Of a stretch of DNA of 64,000 nucleotides, positions 55,801-63,340 are shown piece by piece (positions within the stretch are counted from its first letter, which is position 1; each line of letters opens with the position of its first letter). Source of the DNA: Epilithonimonas arachidiradicis. GTDB lineage: Bacteria > Bacteroidota > Bacteroidia > Flavobacteriales > Weeksellaceae. Position numbers and translations under genes: made by a program. Under the pieces are notes generated by a model, which saw nothing but the letters and a program-made list of their open reading frames with translations, ran no database searches and was not told where the DNA came from. The stretch lies in assembly GCF_003610695.1 (NCBI RefSeq), contig NZ_RAQH01000011.1, forward strand, positions 93,058-157,057, written 5' to 3'.

Positions 55801-58800
55801 TAAGCTGGGTCGCTCTCGTAGGTTTCATCTTTAATCCCCGCATCAAAAGGGATAGAGTGAACTACCATATCCTGTTTTGAATCATATCCAAAGTTGAGGC
55901 GTATCAAAGTCTTATCTTCTCCCAAGATATCTTGATAAGTATTCTGTTCAAACGCAGAAGTGAACATCAAAGGCTCTTCCGGCTGGATAAGCCAGGCCTT
56001 GATATCCGAAGGCGGCAGTAAGTTATTGGCTGGCTTAATATCCGTAACAATACTCAAACTGCTTTGGCTGGATGCAGCACGCGAGAATATATTAATACCA
56101 TAAGTAGAATAAATATAAGTCCCGCTTTCAGTATGCCTGTGCACATATAAAGGATCCCCAAAGTTTTCAGGAAGCATAATAGCTGCCGTCTCAAAGCTGC
56201 CCTGCTCTAATCGCGAGTTAACATTATAATATTGATCTGAATGCGACAGCTCTGGCTTCTTCCAGCTTCGTGGAATTATCCCTCCCCTGGCAACAATCTT
56301 ATGCTCCAAACCTGCATAAACAGGAAGCGTATAAAGTGAAGCATTCCAATAAACTTCATTCGGAAAAAAGGATGGGTTAACCTCTGCGGAAGGAACCGGC
56401 TTATTGATGATACTGATAAAACGGCTCTTACCGTCTAACGAATAACCTTCTTCGTCATATAGTATCGGTATATCCTCATTCTGGGAACGTGGCACCCCTT
56501 TATAAAGCTCATAAATCTCAATCGGTAAAGGAAGACGCTCTGTATTGGTCGATGTCGGTAAAGACATCGAGATCAGCTGGCAATCTTTAGCTTCCTTAAC
56601 ATTGTTCGGATCCCTGAAGGTTCTGTATTCTGTTAAGTAAATATATTCTGCTCCGGAAGCAGGATCGATATCCATAGCTCCCAATCCTAATAAACGTGCA
56701 AGATGATAATCCAAAGAAGATGCATTCAGCAAGTCTAGATAGGATACCAAAGTACCTTCCTCTTCTCCGGGCTCATCATCCCCACCTCCATCATCATCTT
56801 CGGTTTCTTCAACAGCAAAATTGATATCAATATATTCCTCAGCCCTAACATTAATACCATCTTGACTTAGTCTAAGATAATTCTCAACTAAACTGACAAT
56901 CGGTAGATCAAACGGATTATCATCCCCTGATGGTTTACGCCATTTATCAAAGTAATTCAACTTGTTAACATACTCACCATCATTATAACGAAGCCATTTA
57001 CCATGGATATTATCTAGCATACGATCAAGATATTTGTCCGTTGTCACTGTCGTAAGGGCAAAATCACTGTAATATTCCCAAGCCTGCCATGCGGATGCTG
57101 AAGCGATGAAGTCACTATAAAACTCAAAATCAAATGAGTATACTTTGAAATTAACTGCCTTATAACGGATACTTCTACCATTCTCTGATAAAATATTCGT
57201 CGAATTAAGCTCAACCTGCGTCATCTTACGGCGGAAAGAAAGGTATTTGGAGATAACCAGTTTGTTCTCCTCTACAGATAAAACTTCAAGGGATAAAGTA
57301 CCGCGCTGCTTGGAGCCTACAACCGGGGTAACTTTAAAAAACAATTCTTCCTTACATTCTATTTCTATGATGTTTTCGCCATAAGAATCTATAAAGTTCT
57401 GAGTCTCAGTTCGTGGATCAAACCTGGCACGAACTTCATTGTAACGGGTCTTGTTTCGGAAATAAACATACATAACCCGTTTATCTATCTCAACTTTAGA
57501 AGAGCTGCCTGTGTCGGAACTCATACTTCCTGATATCCTGTAAAGCCAACGCTGGTTATCATCATCCGCAATAAAAGGCGTCTCCAATAAATTAAGACGG
57601 CATTTGGATACGACTTCAGATGTATAAGGAACCCTGTATAGCTTTACGTAGTCCTGATGTTTATTATAATGATCTCCATCCGTTATCATTTGATTCTCAT
57701 CAAAATAATCACCTTTAGGAATATGCAGCCTCCCAAGATCTCCCGAAAATAACCAACGTAGCTGAATGCTCTTCGGACTGTCTGAACCACTCGACCCTAC
57801 TGCCTGTAAAGTAAAATTAGGAGACTGTAATGAATAACCTTCATCGGTATCTATAGGTACCCCATTATTCAAAACATCAAAATGGATCATATAGGGATAG
57901 ATATTCTTAACGCCTTCGATCCGGATAGGAACCTCCTGTCTTCCAAAACCGGTCGGAGTAACAACAGAAGGATTCAGGTAAATATCTATTTTCTTCGTTT
58001 CTCCTGCCGCAATCGGAGTAACTGTATTAATTGCTAACCTCAGACCTAATATATTATCTGCAGAATGAATCTTTGTATTAGCTCCTATCGAAGTAGGGGT
58101 AGCTTTGCTTTTATTTTCTATCCAGATATGCCCTACCTCTGTCTGTTGGGATACGGAAACACCTTTTTTCAATTCAGGAAAACTGAATATTGCATTGACT
58201 ACTTCCAACTCCAAAATATCTGCTGCTACATTAAACGATATCGAATAATGATCAGGATTAGAAGCCACAGGAAGCATATCAATCTCAAAATTAAATCCGT
58301 TTCCTATATTCAATGCACCGCCTGTGGAATAGCCCTTGATATAAACTGCATACTCCTTAACTGCACTGCCTGCCGGTGAAGGTTCAATAGAAACCCTGCC
58401 TCTCGTTGAAAAAGAAACACCATTATAAGGGTCGCCAGGATTATCCGGAATAAGACTCATCCCATCTTCAATAACTACCCCCCGAGTCTCCGTGTAGTTT
58501 CTGACATAAATAACCCCAACAGTACTCGCAGTCTCCGGAAAAATAACTTCTCCCTGTGTGAAAGTCAGCGAATCAGGATATAACTCAACTCTTGTGATAC
58601 GTACATCTAAAGGCTCTTCTATAACATTAAAACGAATAACATGACCCAGATTGGATACATTATTGATATCTATCAAACAGGAATAGCTTTGCAAAAATGT
58701 CGGGGTAATATCTGCATTGAGAACAATATTGATTGTCCTGCTTTGCTCAGGTCCTATTACTATCTTTCCTAAACCATTATTGAATACACTGAATGTAAAT

Positions 58801-58982
58801 CCGGCAGCGGAAAATAAAACATATCCCTCTCCTATCTCTATAGATCGCGTTTTTGTATCATTCTGAATCGTAAAACTGCCATAAGAGTAATTGTTAAAAA
58901 CATAATGCTTGCCACTATAAAAATTTAATACCGGAAGATCACTCCCCACTATCCTGGCATTATAGTCCTCCAACTTAACATG
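52380..58982. repeat. 6603-bp direct repeat, copy B
   Basis: Second copy of the block at 26842-33444, same orientation, no gap and no mismatch seen. Left edge: after ATTTCAATTGG going left the copies differ. Right edge: after CAACTTAACATG going right they differ. The block ends inside coding sequence at both edges and in frame, so each copy still makes complete proteins. Confidence 0.95.
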
Positions 58983-61301
58983 GACCTGAATGCCATGCTG
59001 CTGCGGATTCTTTACCCCTAAAGAATTTTCAATGTTCAAAACTTCTCCAAAATCTCCAACTAAAGAAGGTTTTAAATCAGACGCCTCTATCGTAATACTG
59101 ACTGGAATAACCCCCTTGCCACCACCTTTAGGTATTGTGATAACTCCAGAATTAGAAGTTCTAAACCTAAATTTGTTCCCTGGCTCATACCAAATCTCCT
59201 TAGGAGCAATCGGTATAACAAAATCACTATAAACATTATTGTTGACAACCTCAATCGATCCGTAACCATTCGTCTGAAAAGGTAACGGCAAATCTTTTAT
59301 GTAATAAACTTTATCTAAATTAACTTTGCTTATACTGGCCTTGGGAACTTCGTCTTTAACATGTACTTTAATCTTGTAATTATATATATTATCAATTACG
59401 GGGTCAATAATATTATTAATTATAAACTCAAAATCTCCTTTTTTGATTACTAAATTATTATTATTTTTTCTTGCAGATAAAAATAAATATACCGGTATTT
59501 CTTGAAGGGGCTCGATATCATATCTAGAGTTAGTTTTGAAAACAAAACCATTATCATCTACTTCGGTAAAAAAAATAGTATTTACGGGTATTGTTAAAGT
59601 ATTGGATGGTGAATTATTTTTTATTTTTATATTACCATAATTAATTGACTGTACGACTTGCCCTATTTCGAAAAATTTTTCTAAAAGTGAATTATTGTTA
59701 ATAATTATCCCCCTAGGAATCTCTGTATAAACACTAAAATTAAGCTTTATAGTTTCATTTTTAACACCTGAAACTCTAATAACAAAGTCAAAATTACCTG
59801 CCTGGTAAGGGGTTCCTGAAAAGATAACTTTAAAGCCAATAGTTGACCTAGGAGGGATAGTTTTAGTTTCTGCTAGTTTAAAGTTCATTCCATTGACATA
59901 CGGATAAATCAATTCAAAATTTTTGTAAAGAGTAGCAGGTACTATAGATGTATTAGTTATCAATAATTCTCCAATTGTTGGAGTATCTTCATAATTTTTA
60001 TTAATTAATAAATTAGGAACCTCAATAGTAGAGGAAGACAAGTTTAATTCTGAAAAGCATATATCTAAACTATACTTCCATAGTTCCCGATTTCTTGTCG
60101 AAAAATCAATGATATTTATGGTATTCGTAAAATTTGCAGGAGAAATCGACAAAGTGAATGGCGAACGACTAAGCGAACGATTTTCAGTAGCAAATGGTAA
60201 AACAGTAGGAGCACTTCGACAACTATAAAATTCATTATCTAAAAGACCCAAAGAAAAACTATGCGCAGAAGATGAAGCAACTAAAATATTATTTCCGAAT
60301 TTAGTAATACTCCTACCATCGGTAATAAACAAATTAATTCCTTTACTCCATATCAATTCAAAGTTTTTAGTCAATTTATGTACACCCGATCCTACAATAT
60401 AAATGAAATTTCCTATCTCAAAATAATTAATAATAGTACCAAACTTAGTAGATCCCTCTGTCACGACCTTAATTTCTAAAGCTTGTATAGTTGTATCATT
60501 AAACCCAAATGATTTTAATAAGAAACCATTTCCATTATCAAGTCCTCCGACCAAAATAATTTTATTTTGATTATCAATATATATATCCCCTATTGATTGG
60601 ATGTTGAAATTTAAATTATTTTCTAAATTGACAAAGTATCTATTAGATATGGAGAGATTTGTCTTATTAATCTCTAAAATAACAGGAATAAGTTTTGGAT
60701 ATAATGTATAGGATGTAAGTAAATATAATTTTGAATTAAAATATTTAAGTTTACCGCCTTCTAAATTTGTTGTGTTATAAGATTTTCGGAGTATTACATT
60801 ATTACAATCTTTATCAAATAAAATTATAGATATTCCTGATAAAAAACAAACTCGATCACCATCGATTCCTACAATACCTGTAACAATTCCACCGTTGGGA
60901 AATGATATTAATTTTGAGACTAAATTAATTCCTGTTAGCGGGTCTATTTTTAAAAAGTATGCATTTCGGGTTAAATAACTACTACCTTCCAAACAAAATA
61001 TTAATCTTAATAAACCGTCACTAGACATATCAAAATAAATAACTGGGTCATACCCAACCGTTGGAGGATAACCAGAATCTGATAAGCTAATACATTGTGT
61101 CCAAATTAAAGCACCATCATTAGAAACTTTCTGCCAAATAAGACCTATTGCTTGATTAAATCCATTATAATAATCGTCATCAAATCCACGATAATTAATT
61201 GATACTATATAGATAGATTCATCTATTACAAATGATCTACTTATAAAATTTGTTGCGCTGGTCTCTAATACATTATAACTAAAACTTTTAAGAAATTCCA
61301 T
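52881..61301 (-). CDS. Giant protein 2 (2806 aa), leaderless
   Basis: 2806 aa. Residues 774-2806 are identical to giant 1. Residues 1-773 are its own: a propeller-like part (SNDGALIWTQCISLSDSGYP, GLLDNEFYSCRSA at the end) and three or more ASH/Ig-like repeats (VEIGQ-type strands; IPKGGGKGVIPVSITI). The N-terminal parts of the two giants look distantly related: both have a W-x-(K/Q)-x-I strand near the start and an (I/L)L-(E/D)-x-EF-x-SC motif at the end of the propeller part. So they are true paralogues with diverged N-termini and a homogenised C-terminal core. No signal peptide. First gene after promoter P1, with the partner gene 13 bp downstream. Confidence 0.85.
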   Translation of the reverse strand: MEFLKSFSYNVLETSATNFISRSFVIDESIYIVSINYRGFDDDYYNGFNQAIGLIWQKVSNDGALIWTQCISLSDSGYPPTVGYDPVIYFDMSSDGLLRLIFCLEGSSYLTRNAYFLKIDPLTGINLVSKLISFPNGGIVTGIVGIDGDRVCFLSGISIILFDKDCNNVILRKSYNTTNLEGGKLKYFNSKLYLLTSYTLYPKLIPVILEINKTNLSISNRYFVNLENNLNFNIQSIGDIYIDNQNKIILVGGLDNGNGFLLKSFGFNDTTIQALEIKVVTEGSTKFGTIINYFEIGNFIYIVGSGVHKLTKNFELIWSKGINLFITDGRSITKFGNNILVASSSAHSFSLGLLDNEFYSCRSAPTVLPFATENRSLSRSPFTLSISPANFTNTINIIDFSTRNRELWKYSLDICFSELNLSSSTIEVPNLLINKNYEDTPTIGELLITNTSIVPATLYKNFELIYPYVNGMNFKLAETKTIPPRSTIGFKVIFSGTPYQAGNFDFVIRVSGVKNETIKLNFSVYTEIPRGIIINNNSLLEKFFEIGQVVQSINYGNIKIKNNSPSNTLTIPVNTIFFTEVDDNGFVFKTNSRYDIEPLQEIPVYLFLSARKNNNNLVIKKGDFEFIINNIIDPVIDNIYNYKIKVHVKDEVPKASISKVNLDKVYYIKDLPLPFQTNGYGSIEVVNNNVYSDFVIPIAPKEIWYEPGNKFRFRTSNSGVITIPKGGGKGVIPVSITIEASDLKPSLVGDFGEVLNIENSLGVKNPQQHGIQVHVKLEDYNARIVGSDLPVLNFYSGKHYVFNNYSYGSFTIQNDTKTRSIEIGEGYVLFSAAGFTFSVFNNGLGKIVIGPEQSRTINIVLNADITPTFLQSYSCLIDINNVSNLGHVIRFNVIEEPLDVRITRVELYPDSLTFTQGEVIFPETASTVGVIYVRNYTETRGVVIEDGMSLIPDNPGDPYNGVSFSTRGRVSIEPSPAGSAVKEYAVYIKGYSTGGALNIGNGFNFEIDMLPVASNPDHYSISFNVAADILELEVVNAIFSFPELKKGVSVSQQTEVGHIWIENKSKATPTSIGANTKIHSADNILGLRLAINTVTPIAAGETKKIDIYLNPSVVTPTGFGRQEVPIRIEGVKNIYPYMIHFDVLNNGVPIDTDEGYSLQSPNFTLQAVGSSGSDSPKSIQLRWLFSGDLGRLHIPKGDYFDENQMITDGDHYNKHQDYVKLYRVPYTSEVVSKCRLNLLETPFIADDDNQRWLYRISGSMSSDTGSSSKVEIDKRVMYVYFRNKTRYNEVRARFDPRTETQNFIDSYGENIIEIECKEELFFKVTPVVGSKQRGTLSLEVLSVEENKLVISKYLSFRRKMTQVELNSTNILSENGRSIRYKAVNFKVYSFDFEFYSDFIASASAWQAWEYYSDFALTTVTTDKYLDRMLDNIHGKWLRYNDGEYVNKLNYFDKWRKPSGDDNPFDLPIVSLVENYLRLSQDGINVRAEEYIDINFAVEETEDDDGGGDDEPGEEEGTLVSYLDLLNASSLDYHLARLLGLGAMDIDPASGAEYIYLTEYRTFRDPNNVKEAKDCQLISMSLPTSTNTERLPLPIEIYELYKGVPRSQNEDIPILYDEEGYSLDGKSRFISIINKPVPSAEVNPSFFPNEVYWNASLYTLPVYAGLEHKIVARGGIIPRSWKKPELSHSDQYYNVNSRLEQGSFETAAIMLPENFGDPLYVHRHTESGTYIYSTYGINIFSRAASSQSSLSIVTDIKPANNLLPPSDIKAWLIQPEEPLMFTSAFEQNTYQDILGEDKTLIRLNFGYDSKQDMVVHSIPFDAGIKDETYESDPAYFPDVYDVFASNIEVYFRKDTPRKITASLFNILPDYDRLCSVFQTRNYDFSNGDKGKSELPDGTGYEHFTGSVFVVNHKSYVIKSVRQGLGYTGLEFTVYKEEVSNTILSGGSISVQFNSLTLPETSGNDLFVVMENMQSVDVWGKATNPNSHRVPLIFPGIHREVITSVSEKGQEQRYLEKSRGYWDTANITQVWNGRVFEGVYRITFDNLKLEQKVLGDATGFMDITNGMVRLFRTDSFTGEDERPKKTRDNFKVIKAENFGFLNRNPFTLYIYDELYASDGVFPVKDGGEIKVNYYPSYNLYLYSDASNDLVASSVLPTGDQHLKYSVFGLRTVASSPVPNSAPYRSKFSSPSLMLGQKIIVPGIPELPEGSLYATRPDFYGRSTYSFTTKFSQRPFGVQFCRADNNALLNALYQPDTLKEIYENLSVYGGNNEEYLTNRWKNFFDFEYYRIPNNPNDPLEDHEQYKEYPEIVRPGESRYRLPLPDKEEFFKGINTFIKDYIGNAGSEYLIDESDFGLVKLNHIVLPPIAGLNTETKYLIDFIQEVFDQVFVPLTEVPVLYQHIKRYHHKIAPYVQPLDKKQNIRDGSGYLLKAPSDPNLDQEFDMAPMMTILNESDNLVLFTDFTLNGTTDNVYFYASREVGSQMTVSDLSPVLGPVKLVGTNAPEAPKILSGLPVLENRLLDITAKIQIDVHAYPSFAGIKRLNLYRSVSRLDAESVLSMTLVKQVDVSEFEMTDGTVWTLYDELFDFEQIPYGDTLYYRVTADKQVEYAEYKNGENTVVIDYVSSQSSKLLALMLVETQNPVSPILKGTGTRPDNDADSVSNVVFEWDVTCYRGIYHLYSMSGQGNWKEIARLVTNQTQDKVQLQVYNPEAEENLWENKAVLDIIDSKITLATDLLGADYTEYPLFDSANNRKYYHFKVLAENTSSMFSKEENILTLFTDDIWNTLTGISSDGETNGMIIGKTFIIK

Positions 61302-61457
61302 TTCACATACTATGATTTAATTACTATTGATTCGCTTTTTAAAGTTTCTTTTATAATACACCTTTTTAAAATTATTTCAGTGAGTAATTATAATATTGAA
61401 GAATATTTAAGTTTAAACTTTCAATTAGAAGATATAATCAAAACCATAAAGCATTCT

Positions 61458-61504
61458 CAAATATGATTGTTTCAAATGAACTAATCAATACGTATTTCTA
61501 CCTG
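61458..61504 (-). promoter_or_regulatory. Promoter P1 of the accessory locus (upstream of giant 2)
   Basis: In the direction of transcription: CAGGTAGAAATACGTATTG (61504-61486), 20 nt, then CATATTTG (61465-61458), about 155 bp before the giant 2 start. The motif is identical to P2 over all 19 positions. It begins 4 bp after the stop codon of the response-regulator gene, and the 206-bp gap holds no gene. Confidence 0.75.
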
Positions 61505-61507
61505 TTT

Positions 61508-62188
61508 TTACAGGTTGAAAAGTTCAAAATCACCATACATAGAAATTAGCCTTAGCTCCATAGCAAGTAAGATAACACCAAGGAAACTTTTACAGTTTGT
61601 TTTTTTTATAAGGTTATTCTTATGGCCTTCTACTGTTCGTGGACTTATATTCAGTTTACTAGCAATTTCTTTACTTTTAAGTTCGATGGCAGTAAGATAA
61701 ATAATCTCAAGTTCCCTTTTAGAAAAATCAAACCTTGAAATATCTTCATCAGGATTTTTTCTGATATAATCCGCTATTTTTTCAACCTTAGTCTTCAGCT
61801 TTTTTTCGTAGTAGAATTCTCCGTCATCATATTGTCTTATGGCTTTTAGCAGATCACGGGACTCTGAATCTTTTGTGAAATAACCGTGAAGTTTTAGCTG
61901 AACAGCATACTTGAGAAAATACGATCCTGAAAGATGGGATAAAATGATTATACTAATATCCGGTCGTTTTTTCTGCAATGTTTCGCAACAACTTAAACCG
62001 TCTATTCCCGACATCTGTATATCCAAAAGCAATACGTTGACTTGCAAATCTTCATTAATCTGTTGCAACAGTTCTTTTCCGTCAGAGCATTCCAGAACTA
62101 CATTGATATCCTTTGCAGATTCAATCCACTTGGCGAGACCACGTCTGAAAATCTGATGACTGTTGGCTATTGCTACATTAACTCCCAT
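61508..62188 (-). CDS. Orphan LuxR/NarL-type response regulator
   Basis: 226 aa. Receiver domain at 1-120 with phosphoacceptor candidate Asp56 (VLLLDIQMSGIDG), Ser in IIILSHLSG and Lys in GYFTKDSE. A LuxR-type helix-turn-helix lies at about 150-210 (FSKRELEIIYLTAIELKSKE then IASKLNISPRTVEGHKNNL). The acidic pair that binds magnesium is missing: the usual DDH is Ala8-Asn9-Ser-His, so phosphorylation may be weak or not needed. No histidine kinase gene is in the window. It sits directly upstream of promoter P1 and is the best candidate to bind the three promoter motifs; this is inferred. Confidence 0.9.
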   Translation of the reverse strand: MGVNVAIANSHQIFRRGLAKWIESAKDINVVLECSDGKELLQQINEDLQVNVLLLDIQMSGIDGLSCCETLQKKRPDISIIILSHLSGSYFLKYAVQLKLHGYFTKDSESRDLLKAIRQYDDGEFYYEKKLKTKVEKIADYIRKNPDEDISRFDFSKRELEIIYLTAIELKSKEIASKLNISPRTVEGHKNNLIKKTNCKSFLGVILLAMELRLISMYGDFELFNL

Positions 62189-62532
62189 ACATCATTATTT
62201 GAGTTAAACGGATTCTATTAGACAAAACAGTCAGGTAATGACTTTTTATTATAGATAAGCTAAGTAAAAGATTGTTGGGGAGAAGACAAAAATAAATCGT
62301 CCGAATACTTTGTGTTTTCATTTTTTTTGGTGGTTTTTAGTTTTTCATATTCATAAATAATTCTATTTTTGGAACATTTTATTTATAATATAAGAACCAA
62401 TAATTTTATAATTTATTATGGCTGTTTTAAAGTTAGTAAAAAAATCAATAATCCAGTATTAATAGAGTTTTAATTTGTAACACTTTACTTAAAATATTTT
62501 TTTTAATTTTCTTATTGCAATAAATATTACGT
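62189..62532. other. Intergenic region between divergent regulators
   Basis: 344 bp, very A/T-rich, between the response regulator (minus) and the S24-type repressor (plus). I see no ORF of note, no RNA gene and no copy of the P1-P3 motif. The promoter of the response regulator must be here, but I cannot point to it. Confidence 0.5.
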
Positions 62533-62567
62533 TTTGTATCAATTTTTATTATATTTGTTGATACAAA
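62533..62567 (+). promoter_or_regulatory. Autoregulatory operator and promoter of the S24-type repressor
   Basis: TTTGTATCAA (62533-62542) and TTGATACAAA (62558-62567) are exact reverse complements. Between them lies TATATTTG (62550-62557), a full -7 box. The start codon follows 8 bp after the second arm. A dimeric repressor bound here would occlude the promoter. Confidence 0.8.
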
Positions 62568-62575
62568 CAATATCA

Positions 62576-63340
62576 ATGTCATACTTAGCAGATAACATCA
62601 GATTTTTAAGAGCGAAAAAGGAATATTCACAACAGAAGCTTGCTGACGAATTAATGATTACAAGAGTCCGTTATGCCAAATATGAGGATGCTACTTCTGA
62701 GCCACCAATTGAGCTGTTGTTGAGGATATCCAAATATTTTGGGATTGGTGTTGACCTATTGATTTCTGTTGATATTCGGAAATATCCTGTTGAGGATATG
62801 ATTAAACATCCTGACAATCGGGTTCTTATTCCTATTACTGTAGACACATTTGGGCATCATCAAATTGAGATTATTCCACAGAAAGCTTCTATGGGCTACT
62901 TAAATGGTTACAGTGATCCTGAGTATATAGAAAGCCTGCAGACGATTTCACTACCATTTCTGAAAAATGGGAAATTTAGAGCTTTTCCTGCTGATGGTGA
63001 TTCTATGCCACCCTACAAAGATGGGACTTATATTGTTGGAAAGTATATCGAGAATCTTTCCGATCTTAAGACAGATAAAACCTATATTTTTATTACGGTT
63101 AATGATGGTATTACTTATAAAAGGTTTCAGTTTCACGAATCTGACGCCATCTGTGTTAAAGCTGATAATAGTTTTTATGAACCATACAGGATACCATTAA
63201 CAGAGATTAAGGAAATATGGGAATTTGCTTGCAGCATATCAACTCAGGAATATGAACCTGATGAATTCAGTTCACAGAATATTCAGAATCTTATTGTAGA
63301 AATTAAAAAGGATATTAGTATGATTAATTCAAAAATATAG
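62576..63340 (+). CDS. XRE-family regulator with S24 (LexA/CI-like) C-terminal domain
   Basis: 254 aa from ATG 62576 (MSYLADNIRFLR). A longer frame from 62534 would start inside the operator and is rejected. HTH at residues 5-60 (KKEYSQQKLADELMITRVRY). The C-terminal S24-like domain has FPADGDSMPPYKDGTYIVG, where Ser fits the catalytic position, and GITYKRFQF, where Lys fits the partner position. There is no clear Ala-Gly cleavage site in the linker. Proteins of this type control prophages or stress genes and are often cleaved after DNA damage. Here the target set is unknown, apart from its own operator. Confidence 0.9.
   Translation: MSYLADNIRFLRAKKEYSQQKLADELMITRVRYAKYEDATSEPPIELLLRISKYFGIGVDLLISVDIRKYPVEDMIKHPDNRVLIPITVDTFGHHQIEIIPQKASMGYLNGYSDPEYIESLQTISLPFLKNGKFRAFPADGDSMPPYKDGTYIVGKYIENLSDLKTDKTYIFITVNDGITYKRFQFHESDAICVKADNSFYEPYRIPLTEIKEIWEFACSISTQEYEPDEFSSQNIQNLIVEIKKDISMINSKI

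Noticed and set aside
26842..58982. Duplicated block as an insertion sequence or composite transposon
   Set aside because: No transposase, no terminal inverted repeats and no target-site duplication at the edges; both ends lie in frame inside genes.
22486..61301. Complete prophage or contractile injection system
   Set aside because: No sheath, tube, baseplate, portal, capsid, terminase or AAA ATPase gene could be recognised; only effector-like and fibre-like proteins are present.
22486..61301. CRISPR array or short tandem repeats in the accessory locus
   Set aside because: No regularly spaced short repeats were seen; the repeats present are the 6.6-kb block and the promoter motif.
27343..61301. 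Giants as type IX-secreted adhesins
   Set aside because: Neither has a signal peptide, and both end in GETNGMIIGKTFIIK without the PNP strand pattern of a sorting domain.
62534..62575. Start of the S24-type repressor at 62534
   Set aside because: It would place the operator and the -7 box inside the coding region; ATG 62576 gives the usual HTH start.
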